A DNA stretch of 14,641 bases, taken from contig JARYMR010000027.1 in NCBI GenBank assembly GCA_029907045.1, positions 1 to 14,641 of the forward strand, in the 5' to 3' direction. Of this stretch, positions 1-7,273 are shown piece after piece. Below the pieces are notes generated by a model. It saw only the letters and a program-made list of their open reading frames with translations, was not told the origin of the DNA and did not search any database. Made by a program: the position numbers and the translations under genes. This DNA comes from Candidatus Bathyarchaeota archaeon (GTDB lineage Archaea > Thermoproteota > Bathyarchaeia > Bathyarchaeales > UBA233). Each line of letters begins with the position of its first letter. Position 1 is the first letter of the stretch.

Positions 1-2336
1 TCGTAGCGCGACCATATTATGGCGTTGTAAAGCAGTTGCAAATGATGGTGGTAATATGCAGGTATGATTTCAAGCAATGGAGAAATATAGACTAGACCTC
101 GGCGCACAACTATTGCACTTTCTTTATAATGTCCTAGCGCCAAGTATTTGCCGTCCACCAACTCATTTGCATCCCATAAGCCATCAGAAGGAACTGCTGT
201 ACCAACCTGTGAGAATACTAGCGGATTTGGAACTTTGAGGAAAAGCGGATGAGTCGGTTCTTGTATATGGAGTAGGTCTGTTCCTGTAGCATAGCAGATC
301 ATGCTTTCGCTTAGACCGAAGAGCGATGCCAATTTATTGTTGTTTGGAACATAATAGTAGAAGGTTCCAGCGGTTGCGATGAGACCGTGCCCTTCATAAA
401 CATATCTTTTTATGGCTTCAATTTCAGAATCTGTAAATTGCCAACCTGCCCATGGGTCAGAGGCGCAAGAAATTATTAGAACATCTGCCTCGGTCGCCAC
501 AAGATCCTCGTATGAGATGTTTTCCTTATTCAAAGTGGTGTAATCAATGTAGATTAGGGTGCTACCGAAAAGGTGCCAGTTGATGTTTAAAACTTGCCAT
601 GTAGCGATAACTTCACCAATGTCTGTACCAGCAGAATCCAGAACAACCGCTTTCACTGGAAATCCGACATAAATATACTTGGAGACCATGTTGTTTTCTA
701 CAATTGTTTCATCCGGCACAGGCACAACATAAATTGTGATGTTGTATAATCCTTCAATTGTTGGGCTCCATAAACAACTAACCGTCACTAAAGCGCCACT
801 TCCGATGGAGTCTATGAACTTGGAGTCAGCTATTGTGTCATTCGCTAGAAGTTGCACCTCTATATTATTTTCATCATTTTCTCCAAAGTTAAGTATTGTA
901 GCATTTATAATTCCCGAAAAACTTGGCTTCACGTAGGATGGAGTTTCCCAACTCAAGATAATAAGTTCATGCTCTAGTGCACCTTGCTCAACAGCCTTTC
1001 TCGCATTAATTCTACCATATCCATAACGGATGTCGAAACCTGGATCTCCCAAATCATCAGCGGTAAATCTTAACCATAATCTAACCCAATCTCGCGCTTT
1101 ACCCGGAAATCGGCTCCAAACTAAAGCTGCCAACCCTGCAACATGGGGGCAAGCCATAGAAGTGCCGCTCATATAGGCGTAACCATTGTTCCAAACTGTA
1201 GAATAAATATCAACGCCTGGAGCTGCCAACTCTATCCAATCTCCATAATTGGTCCACCAAGGTTGTCCATCATATTGGTTAGTTGCCGCAACTGCGATAA
1301 CTTCATCATAACCAGCAGGAAACATTTTCGTGCTTATACCATCATTTCCCGCCGCTGCAACTAATAAGACGCCTGAATCGTAGGCGTATTTGATCGCTTC
1401 ATAAATAAGTTCGCTGTGGAAGTATCCTCCCCAACTCATACTTATAATATCGGCACCTTGATCCACAGCGTGAATTATAGCGTTAGCAAGCCAATCTTCA
1501 TATCCCGAGCCCCCAGCGTCTAAGCCTTTTTCAGCCATAATTTGCACTTGAGCCAATCCAGCAATGCCTATGCCATTATTTATTACGGCGGCTATAATTC
1601 CCGCGCAATGGGTTCCGTGACCGTGGTCGTCCATGGGATTATAATCGTTATTAACCCAGTCGTAGCCTAGTGAAACATAGTTTGCTGCAAGGTCAGGGTG
1701 GTCCCAGTCAATTCCTGTATCCACAACAGCCACAAGAACGGACGGGTCGCCTATGGTTGTGTTCCAAGCCCAATCAGCCTCTATTTTCTGTGGTCCCCAC
1801 TGCCAGCTCCAATATGGGTCATTGGGAACAATATTCATTTGAAACTTCATGTTAGGCTCTATATAGCTGGCTAATCCAGCAGCCCGTACGTCTGTCACAA
1901 AGGAAGACATGACATTTAAGGGAATTTCAACGATAACAGCAGCAACTTTACCTTTAATGGAAACAGAGTTAACAATCTTACCGCTGTTTTGAATTGTAAG
2001 TTTCTTTAAGCTATTATAGCCCTCTGGGTTTGCATTGCTAAGGCCGACCACCAATCTGGTTGTATCGCCATCAACATAAGCGAATTCGTTCCAGTGATTT
2101 GTATAATTAAAGTTCCACCCATCCTCAGCACTATAAGTCGATGAGGTTTTTTCACTAAATTTTCCATCAAACTGAAGACTATCTTTTGAGGCATCACTTT
2201 CATATTCTTTCAGTTTTTCAGAATAAGCCTCTTTCATGTCAACATATGCTATTACTGGCGTTATAACAAAAACAATGTTCAAAGCATTCAAGAGTAATAA
2301 AGTTAATCCAATCCCAACTAAAGCTTTCGTCTTCAT
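1..2336 (-). CDS. Secreted subtilisin-like (S8) serine protease with CARDB and ThuA/GATase-like C-terminal region, 3' partial
   Basis: The minus-strand frame is open from ATG 2336 to the left edge (778 codons, no stop), so the C terminus is missing. A signal peptide occupies about residues 1-30. Residues 92-170 resemble an I9-type propeptide. The S8 catalytic domain is about 175-455, with all key residues visible: Asp206 in VVDTGID, His240 in DDHGHGTHCAG, oxyanion Asn331 in AAAGNDG and Ser393 in SGTSMACPHVAG. A CARDB-like beta-sandwich follows (about 457-558). A Rossmann-like segment then begins at VKAVVLDSAGTD (561-572) and contains 'VYEGHGLIATAG', as in ThuA/GATase-like domains. The protein is probably an active extracellular endopeptidase. 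The start is supported by AGGAGAAAGGAG just upstream. Whether it ends in a dockerin like its neighbours cannot be seen. Catalytic assignment is secure; the role in the cluster is inference. Confidence 0.95.
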   Translation of the reverse strand, partial: MKTKALVGIGLTLLLLNALNIVFVITPVIAYVDMKEAYSEKLKEYESDASKDSLQFDGKFSEKTSSTYSAEDGWNFNYTNHWNEFAYVDGDTTRLVVGLSNANPEGYNSLKKLTIQNSGKIVNSVSIKGKVAAVIVEIPLNVMSSFVTDVRAAGLASYIEPNMKFQMNIVPNDPYWSWQWGPQKIEADWAWNTTIGDPSVLVAVVDTGIDWDHPDLAANYVSLGYDWVNNDYNPMDDHGHGTHCAGIIAAVINNGIGIAGLAQVQIMAEKGLDAGGSGYEDWLANAIIHAVDQGADIISMSWGGYFHSELIYEAIKYAYDSGVLLVAAAGNDGISTKMFPAGYDEVIAVAATNQYDGQPWWTNYGDWIELAAPGVDIYSTVWNNGYAYMSGTSMACPHVAGLAALVWSRFPGKARDWVRLWLRFTADDLGDPGFDIRYGYGRINARKAVEQGALEHELIILSWETPSYVKPSFSGIINATILNFGENDENNIEVQLLANDTIADSKFIDSIGSGALVTVSCLWSPTIEGLYNITIYVVPVPDETIVENNMVSKYIYVGFPVKAVVLDSAGTDIGEVIATWQVLNINWHLFGSTLIYIDYTTLNKENISYEDLVATEADVLIISCASDPWAGWQFTDSEIEAIKRYVYEGHGLIATAGTFYYYVPNNNKLASLFGLSESMICYATGTDLLHIQEPTHPLFLKVPNPLVFSQVGTAVPSDGLWDANELVDGKYLALGHYKESAIVVRRGLVYISPLLEIIPAYYHHHLQLLYNAIIWSRY

Positions 2337-2363
2337 ACTCCTTTCTCCTAAAATTTCAGTTTA

Positions 2364-2377
2364 AATATTATAATATT
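2364..2377 (-). promoter_or_regulatory. TATA-like promoter of the subtilase gene
   Basis: An A/T-rich perfect palindrome, AATATTATAATATT, lies about 35 bases before the ATG at 2336. A TATA box here would place the transcript start near 2345, just at the tandem Shine-Dalgarno AGGAGAAAGGAG (2338-2349). Upstream is a small inverted repeat, GGAA-CATAT-TTCC (2402-2414), that could be an operator. Confidence 0.45.
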
Positions 2378-2525
2378 GTTTTCTGTTAGTATAAGCTTTG
2401 CGGAACATATTTCCAGAACACTCTTTGGACAACTGCAAATATTCCTTTCAATTTAAAATGTAAAGAATGAATACATACAATACATTATAAACATATAAGT
2501 ATTGCAATGAAACTTTCGCATTTAA

Positions 2526-2538
2526 CATAAAAAGAAAG
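2526..2538 (-). terminator. Possible archaeal T-tract terminator after the wHTH-cohesin gene
   Basis: About 40 bases after the stop codon of the 2577-3746 gene, the minus strand reads CCCTTTCTTTTTATG. Archaeal intrinsic termination relies on such T tracts without needing a hairpin. Support is only compositional. Confidence 0.28.
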
Positions 2539-2576
2539 GGAAATTTTGAAACCTTTGTTGCTGGTATGTGGAAGCA

Positions 2577-3746
2577 TTACGGTGACTGGAAATAGCCATC
2601 TTCAATTTTTAGTATCGGAATCTCTAAAACATCTTGGTTCAGTAACATAACATCAGTAAGATGCAATTCTGAGCATCCTTGTCCTATTACTTTAAAAGTA
2701 ATGTAAGCCAGTGTTCCACTCCCCGATACAGGAGTCACTGGAGCATCTTTGGGGAAAAGACTACATCCATGATAAGGTATAGCTCCTTCTTCTACATAGA
2801 GGGGGGATGGAGCTACAAGAATCGTTTGACCTCCCATTTTAAGGAAGGGCCCTTCTTCAAAAGCGCTTGTTCCTTTTACAGTATTACCATCCTCGTCATA
2901 TGTGGGTATATCAACAGTTAAGCATTCTAAGACATTTGGATTAAAGGTTAAGCCGAATTGCCAAGCAAATAGATCCTTAACATCGCGTATGTTAATACTT
3001 ACAGTAAAAATTTCTCCAATGGTTAAGCCAGTTATTTCTGGAGGATCAACGTAAACTTTTTGGCATGGTGTAGGTAAAATTGATACGACACTTCTTGAAC
3101 TTTTGCTTAATCCACTTTCGTCCATAACTGTTAACTCGACAACATAATTCCCTTGTTCAACAAAGATTTGGGTTGTGATTATACCCTCAGCATTCCATGT
3201 GGAAGAACCGCCTTGACCTTGTATTTTAATGAATCGCCATCTATAACTAACAATGTTATTATCGGAGTCATGGGAGGATGAAGCGTTGAATGTTAAAATA
3301 TTCATACGCCCTGCATAATATGGAGGATCTGGAGAAATGGTGAAAGAAGCTACTGGAGCTAACAAGGGTATAGATTTCGGTTTTATAACTAACGCTGAAA
3401 CTATAGATCCCGTAGAAATGCTTATTATGAACAATAGGGTAAATAAGCGAACAAATTTCTTCCAGTTCATATCGAAGGGTTGATTAAAAGACGCTAACAT
3501 TTTAGATTCATCCAACATTGAATTTCCATTCAAACGGTAACCGTTATCTTTAACAATGATGCCCGAACAGCATAGGTCTCTCAGCCTTAAACTAAGTGTC
3601 TTACGTGGTAAACCAGTTAATTTAAGCAGTTCAGTGAATGTTTTTGGTTTCTTCTGAATGGCATACAAAATTCTATCATAGTCCACGTTTTTTCGATTTT
3701 CTAAATTTATTGTGATTCCACAGTTGGGACAAACTATTTGAGGCAT
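2577..3746 (-). CDS. Membrane-spanning winged-helix regulator with external PKD and cohesin domains
   Basis: A 389-residue protein. Residues 1-10 hold a lone CPNCG knuckle. Residues 20-75 look like a winged helix-turn-helix (DYDRILYAIQKKPKTFTELL, then a recognition-helix-like 'LPRKTLSLRLRDL' and a wing 'GIIVKDNGYRL'). A single hydrophobic span (about 99-121) is preceded by Lys-Lys, favouring an N-inside topology. Outside follow a PKD domain (about 130-223, 'FNASSSHDSDNNIVSY') and a cohesin (about 229-389) with 'FTVSINIRDVKDLFAWQFGL' and the end motif 'EDGYF'. I chose the ATG at 3746, not the earlier in-frame ATG at 3815, because GAGGAGAGAGGAA precedes it and the TATA box (3786-3794) lies inside the longer reading. 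Cohesin and PKD are recognised by motif; the DNA-binding role is inferred from the fold pattern. It may be a dockerin-sensing regulator, or simply a membrane anchor with a vestigial wHTH. Confidence 0.9.
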   Translation of the reverse strand: MPQIVCPNCGITINLENRKNVDYDRILYAIQKKPKTFTELLKLTGLPRKTLSLRLRDLCCSGIIVKDNGYRLNGNSMLDESKMLASFNQPFDMNWKKFVRLFTLLFIISISTGSIVSALVIKPKSIPLLAPVASFTISPDPPYYAGRMNILTFNASSSHDSDNNIVSYRWRFIKIQGQGGSSTWNAEGIITTQIFVEQGNYVVELTVMDESGLSKSSRSVVSILPTPCQKVYVDPPEITGLTIGEIFTVSINIRDVKDLFAWQFGLTFNPNVLECLTVDIPTYDEDGNTVKGTSAFEEGPFLKMGGQTILVAPSPLYVEEGAIPYHGCSLFPKDAPVTPVSGSGTLAYITFKVIGQGCSELHLTDVMLLNQDVLEIPILKIEDGYFQSP

Positions 3747-3785
3747 ATTCCTCTCTCCTCTATATAAGTGTCTTTGAAACAGCTG

Positions 3786-3794
3786 AAATATAAA
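3786..3794 (-). promoter_or_regulatory. TATA box of the wHTH-cohesin gene
   Basis: The minus strand reads GTTTATATTTC here. A start site about 26 bases on (near 3764) leaves a leader of under 20 bases containing GAGGAGAGAGGAA before the ATG at 3746. Confidence 0.5.
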
Positions 3795-3845
3795 CTTAAG
3801 TGTAAAAGAAACCACACAGCAGCACTACATTTTTCTAATTAATGA

Positions 3846-3857
3846 AATATAAAAAAT
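3846..3857 (-). terminator. T-tract terminator after the double-cohesin/dockerin gene
   Basis: Fifteen to twenty-five bases past the TGA of the 3872-5416 gene, the minus strand has six consecutive T followed by ATATTTC. This fits an archaeal T-tract terminator between two independently promoted genes. Confidence 0.38.
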
Positions 3858-3871
3858 TGGGAAGTGAGTAA

Positions 3872-5416
3872 TCAGCACATATCGCCATATGCCTTTATCA
3901 ACAGCACTAAGTCTTTTATGTCCACTTTGTTGTCGCCATTTAAATCAGCGTTTGGATCCCATCTGGGATGACCAGGATATGAACCAAAGGCCTTGACAAG
4001 GAGTACTAGGTCTTTTATGTCAACTTTTCCGTCACTATTTAAATCGCCCATTAGTTTAATTTTCACGGTTCCATCACTAAGAAAGTTATCTGTGAGATCA
4101 AGTTCAAACGGAAGAGGAACTGCCTCTGCAGATATAGTGTAGTTATGGCATGGCTCCACATCTTGGGTATTCCAATTGAAGGTTATGGTTATTTCCTCAT
4201 CCGGATCTAAACTTGGAACATTTATTGTTCCTATAATTTGATCATCATAGTAAGCTTTCACATCAAAGGAAGTTTCTGTTATTTCACCTTCATTCCTAAT
4301 AGTTACGTTAATTTTGACAATCCACCCTTGATAGGCAGTGGATACTAATGGGACCACGTTAACGACAGCTAAGTCTCGTATAAGGTTGGCGAAAAAGCCA
4401 TCCTCTACTTCGTGAGAAATAGAGCGTTCCCAAAAGTCGGTAAGGGTGGTATCATGAAGATCAAGAGGGGTAGCTCCGAAACCTTTGACTCGGAATATCA
4501 ACGTAACCAATGTTATGGACTCATTAGTTGTTATTGGCACAGCCGGTGAATAATAGCTTACTTTAACCCATACAAGACCTTCCGTATTGTTTACAGCAAA
4601 CTCTGGTATGTAATGAGTTTCGTTTAGTGGGTCACGAATGGTAAGGCTTATACAGCACAGAATACTTGGGTCATAACTCAAGCTAAATTCGTAACCGTAT
4701 AGATCTGTGACATTGAATACGGTTATGTTAATTTCGAAAGTCTTCGGAGGCACCAAGCTTGGATCAATTATCAGTGGTGGCTCCACGGCTAGCGTGGGCG
4801 GTGTTGGTGGCGGGGGGGGTGGTGCCGGCCATTTGTATTCATAATAACCATTTTGTTCCGTAAACGGTATATCGTTAGCGTCAGGATCTACAAGCATCGT
4901 TGGATAAAGACCTACCCTATCTATGATTAAGCCGCAAGAAAGTGTCTCTCCTTCCATTGGAGATTTAATTACTGTGAATTTGACGCACATTATTGTGCCT
5001 GAGCCGTTGAAGTTGTTTACGGGAGCGGCAGGTCCAACAGCACAGCCCCACATTACATAGCCGACTACGTTGTTAATGTCTTTAGGTGCAAACTTTGGGT
5101 CTAAGGCTGCGAATATGTGGTCTGATGGGGCATATACGTCTGCTGGGTCGGCTATTGTTAGGAGGGTTGGGTCCCATGTGAGGTTGACTTGCCAGCCAGC
5201 CAGCAACTCCACATCAGTAACCGTTATATTAACAGTAAAAGCGCCTCCTGGAGGTGGACTTAGGTTGGTGTATAAGAAATTGCCGTCGCCAGTGTTAGGG
5301 TTAATGACGGAAACGTATGTGGTTGGCAAGGCTTCAGTAAGAGTAATTGGAAATGCCATTATTAAACCGGAGAGAAGCAATGCGATCATTAAAATTGACA
5401 ATTTTTTCGGTTTCAT
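3872..5416 (-). CDS. Secreted adaptor-scaffoldin-like protein: two cohesins, CARDB and a type I-like dockerin
   Basis: 514 residues from the ATG at 5416. An in-frame ATG at 5461 would add 15 residues but overlaps the TATA box, and GGAGAAAGGAGAA sits directly before 5416. Signal peptide about 1-30. Cohesin 1 spans about 33-192 ('FTVNITVTDVELLAGWQVNL', ending 'EQNGYYEY'). A Pro-rich linker covers 196-208. Cohesin 2 spans about 210-343 ('FEINITVFNVTDLYGYEFSL', ending 'VEDGFF'). CARDB is about 346-455. The dockerin (456-511) has two intact calcium loops: DLNSDGKVDIKD (458-469) and DLNGDNKVDIKD (491-502). Carrying both partners lets it bind two dockerins while docking on another cohesin, like adaptor scaffoldins of bacterial cellulosomes. 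It ends in Cys (YGDMC). The CARDB-dockerin half is a close relative of the 6466-7077 protein. The domain calls are strong; the adaptor role is inferred from architecture. Confidence 0.93.
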   Translation of the reverse strand: MKPKKLSILMIALLLSGLIMAFPITLTEALPTTYVSVINPNTGDGNFLYTNLSPPPGGAFTVNITVTDVELLAGWQVNLTWDPTLLTIADPADVYAPSDHIFAALDPKFAPKDINNVVGYVMWGCAVGPAAPVNNFNGSGTIMCVKFTVIKSPMEGETLSCGLIIDRVGLYPTMLVDPDANDIPFTEQNGYYEYKWPAPPPPPPTPPTLAVEPPLIIDPSLVPPKTFEINITVFNVTDLYGYEFSLSYDPSILCCISLTIRDPLNETHYIPEFAVNNTEGLVWVKVSYYSPAVPITTNESITLVTLIFRVKGFGATPLDLHDTTLTDFWERSISHEVEDGFFANLIRDLAVVNVVPLVSTAYQGWIVKINVTIRNEGEITETSFDVKAYYDDQIIGTINVPSLDPDEEITITFNWNTQDVEPCHNYTISAEAVPLPFELDLTDNFLSDGTVKIKLMGDLNSDGKVDIKDLVLLVKAFGSYPGHPRWDPNADLNGDNKVDIKDLVLLIKAYGDMC

Positions 5417-5460
5417 TTCTCCTTTCTCCTTCCAACCACAGAGGGTTAAACTTCTTAGCA

Positions 5461-5472
5461 TTTAAATATTAT
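5461..5472 (-). promoter_or_regulatory. TATA box of the double-cohesin gene
   Basis: The minus strand reads ATAATATTTAAA, preceded by CTTCC. A start site near 5439 gives a leader of about 23 bases carrying the tandem Shine-Dalgarno AGGAGAAAGGAG (5419-5430) before the ATG at 5416. This placement excludes the upstream in-frame ATG. Confidence 0.5.
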
Positions 5473-5506
5473 GGAAGTTGATTCTATATTCTATGCAGTT
5501 TTTATG

Positions 5507-6355
5507 TTAACTAGATAAAAATTTTAGTATTGTCTGATCACTTCTCTCTTTTCTCCAAAAATAAATGCGACTAATATGGCGAGAACTCCTGAGAACTCTG
5601 CGAGGTTTTTTCTTGCGTGACCTTAAGAACCACAAGGATACAACCAAAAACACGATTATAATACCTAACCACAACCATCCTAAAATATTGCTTTTTTCAG
5701 CTTCCCACAAGTTAGTTTCTACCATTATAACTTTCAACCACGATTTCATTTTATGTGAAGAAGTGACTTCATTGACGACCATACCTAATTCGCAAAGAAA
5801 GCCTGTTTCTTTATCCCAATAATAATGGTATGTTGTTCCATTGCCATAAAAAACGCCGCCTGCTACGTCTCCAAATTCTTCGTATAAAAAGTTTACTTCT
5901 CTACTTGCCCCTGCATAATTTCTCCATTCAGTTTTGTTTATTAAAGGTATGTCGGTGACATCTGGATTGATTACAATGGGCTGTCCTTGCTGAATCCCCG
6001 CAGCGATTATTTTAAAGCTTAGGTTGCCTACGCCGTTTATAATGTTGCCTTGATAGATTGAGGTTATTTCTGTGTAGTTGATGAAATGTGTAACCACTGT
6101 GATTGTGACATTACTATCTACAACTTCTATTACCGTAACATTATTCCATTCAACTTTCTGTGTTTCCAGTAAGTACTGAGGCTCTGGTTCAGTGTCAGAG
6201 TCCCAGACATATTTAAAATCAATGCTATACTTAGCCCATTTGCCAACTTCGACACCGACGGTATATGCTTCTGCGTAAAAAACCATTATGAAAATCACAA
6301 GTATTGTAAGGAAAGTTAAGGCAAAATATCTTTCATTAATCCTCAATGCTTTCAT
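5507..6355 (-). CDS. Membrane-anchored extracytoplasmic protein of unknown function
   Basis: 282 residues. There is an N-terminal signal peptide or signal anchor (about 13-30). The extracytoplasmic region, about 31-220, is rich in beta-strand-like sequence and N-glycosylation sequons (NNVT, SNVT, NYT, NLS, NGT). One membrane span lies at about 222-244, followed by a strongly basic 38-residue tail (RSRKKKPRRVLRSSRH) expected inside the cell. The segment 'YYWDKETGFLCELGM' resembles a motif I have seen in uncharacterised archaeal secreted proteins, but I cannot name the family. I prefer the ATG at 6355 (GGAG just upstream, TATA at 6384-6393). An ATG at 6379 would add eight residues but lies upstream of the predicted transcript start. 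It is the only complete protein in the cluster with no cohesin, dockerin, CARDB or PKD. A surface anchor or sorting partner is conceivable but unproven. Confidence 0.85.
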   Translation of the reverse strand: MKALRINERYFALTFLTILVIFIMVFYAEAYTVGVEVGKWAKYSIDFKYVWDSDTEPEPQYLLETQKVEWNNVTVIEVVDSNVTITVVTHFINYTEITSIYQGNIINGVGNLSFKIIAAGIQQGQPIVINPDVTDIPLINKTEWRNYAGASREVNFLYEEFGDVAGGVFYGNGTTYHYYWDKETGFLCELGMVVNEVTSSHKMKSWLKVIMVETNLWEAEKSNILGWLWLGIIIVFLVVSLWFLRSRKKKPRRVLRSSRHISRIYFWRKERSDQTILKFLSS

Positions 6356-6383
6356 CTTCTCCAAATAGATACCTCGCATAGTT

Positions 6384-6393
6384 ATTTATAAAC
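6384..6393 (-). promoter_or_regulatory. TATA box of the membrane-protein gene
   Basis: GTTTATAAAT on the minus strand, centred about 33 bases before the ATG at 6355. The predicted start near 6362 gives a very short leader, which argues for the 6355 start over the ATG at 6379. Confidence 0.48.
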
Positions 6394-6449
6394 ACTAGAT
6401 AAGCATTTGATAATTCATAATACATTGAAATAGTTTGCTAACTTTTAGA

Positions 6450-6460
6450 GTAGAGAAAAA
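6450..6460 (-). terminator. Possible T-tract terminator after the small CARDB-dockerin gene
   Basis: Directly after the TAA at 6466-6468 the minus strand reads CCTCCTTTTTCTCTA, a pyrimidine tract with five T. The call is compositional only. Confidence 0.28.
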
Positions 6461-6465
6461 GGAGG

Positions 6466-7077
6466 TTAAGGAGATTCGCACATTTTTCCATAATTTTTCA
6501 ACATTATGATCAAGTCTATAATGTCAACTTTTTCATTGTTGTTTAGGTCTGCATCTTGGTTCCATCTTGGATGTTCTGGATCTGAGCCGAAGGCTTTGAC
6601 AAGTAATACTAGGTCTTGTATGTCAACTTTGCCATCACCATCAATATCGGCGAGTATGCTGATCTTAACTTCGCCATCTACAAGTTCGTTGTCTTCAGGA
6701 GTTGGATCGTCATCAACTGTGCAATTTGCTTTTATTGTATAATTTTGGCAGGGCTTCACGTTTGAAGTGTCCCAGTTAAAAGTCAAAATTTTTTCTTCCC
6801 CTGCCTCTAACTGACCAGTTTTGAGCGTAGCAATTGTATAGTTGTCAGTCAAGTTTCCAAAAAATGTTGTCACGCTGAATTCTGCAGATTCCGTTCCGTT
6901 ATTTTTGACGGTTACGTTGATGGCAACTGTTTCGCCCACATATGCTTTGTTAGTTGATGGTGTCACATCTATTATGGCTGCGTCAAGCGTTGAGTGTGCG
7001 TTTGTATGTGGCGTGAGTATTACAAGAGTTAGCACTAGGAAAAGCGAAATTGCTGCTTGAAGTGACTTAAATCTCAT
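6466..7077 (-). CDS. Small secreted CARDB-dockerin protein
   Basis: 203 residues: a signal peptide (about 1-27), one CARDB adhesion domain (about 30-138) and a dockerin (142-198). The start is supported by GGAAGGGAGA at 7081-7090. Calcium loop 1, DIDGDGKVDIQD (144-155), is canonical. Loop 2, DLNNNEKVDIID (177-188), has Asn in place of the third acidic ligand and Glu for Gly, so it may bind calcium weakly. The residues preceding the last Asp (IQ and II) differ from the IK/VK of the other dockerins here. CARDB carries a Cys in KPCQNYTI that matches EPCHNYTI in the double-cohesin protein, so the two genes share a duplicated CARDB-dockerin unit. The chain ends KMCESP. With no catalytic domain it is probably a structural subunit or an accessory that occupies a cohesin; this is inference. 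Confidence 0.93.
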   Translation of the reverse strand: MRFKSLQAAISLFLVLTLVILTPHTNAHSTLDAAIIDVTPSTNKAYVGETVAINVTVKNNGTESAEFSVTTFFGNLTDNYTIATLKTGQLEAGEEKILTFNWDTSNVKPCQNYTIKANCTVDDDPTPEDNELVDGEVKISILADIDGDGKVDIQDLVLLVKAFGSDPEHPRWNQDADLNNNEKVDIIDLIIMLKNYGKMCESP

Positions 7078-7115
7078 GTCTCTCCCTTCCTTTTGACTTT
7101 ATATGAAATTGTTAG

Positions 7116-7124
7116 TTTATAAAT
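7116..7124 (-). promoter_or_regulatory. TATA box of the small CARDB-dockerin gene
   Basis: ATTTATAAA on the minus strand, preceded by CTTCCACATT. The predicted start near 7094 gives a leader of about 17 bases with GGAAGGGAGA before the ATG at 7077. Confidence 0.5.
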
Positions 7125-7273
7125 AATGTGGAAGAAACTTCTATGTGATTCATTAAACAAATAGTAAACTTGGAAATTACTCATGTGTTAGTATTTTTTG
7201 CAAGTTTTCCTATTGATATGTAGAATCATTGATACGGTTCAAAATTGTTATTGCGCAGCGCCTCGAGTTAACC

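Noticed and set aside
2006..2203. 65-codon minus-strand frame near the subtilase start
   Set aside because: Out-of-frame overlap with the propeptide of the subtilase, whose own frame is unbroken from 2336 to the window edge.
4805..4830. G-rich run considered as an origin or G-quadruplex element
   Set aside because: On the coding strand it simply encodes the proline linker between two cohesins.
5070..5465. 131-codon open frame on the plus strand
   Set aside because: It lies antisense to cohesin 1 and the signal peptide of the double-cohesin gene, has no domain-like sequence and is explained by codon bias of the real minus-strand gene.
7248..7266. GC-rich hairpin-like sequence (GCGCTGCGC) after the beta-helix gene considered as a terminator
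   Set aside because: The stem is only four bases and no T tract follows it on the minus strand.
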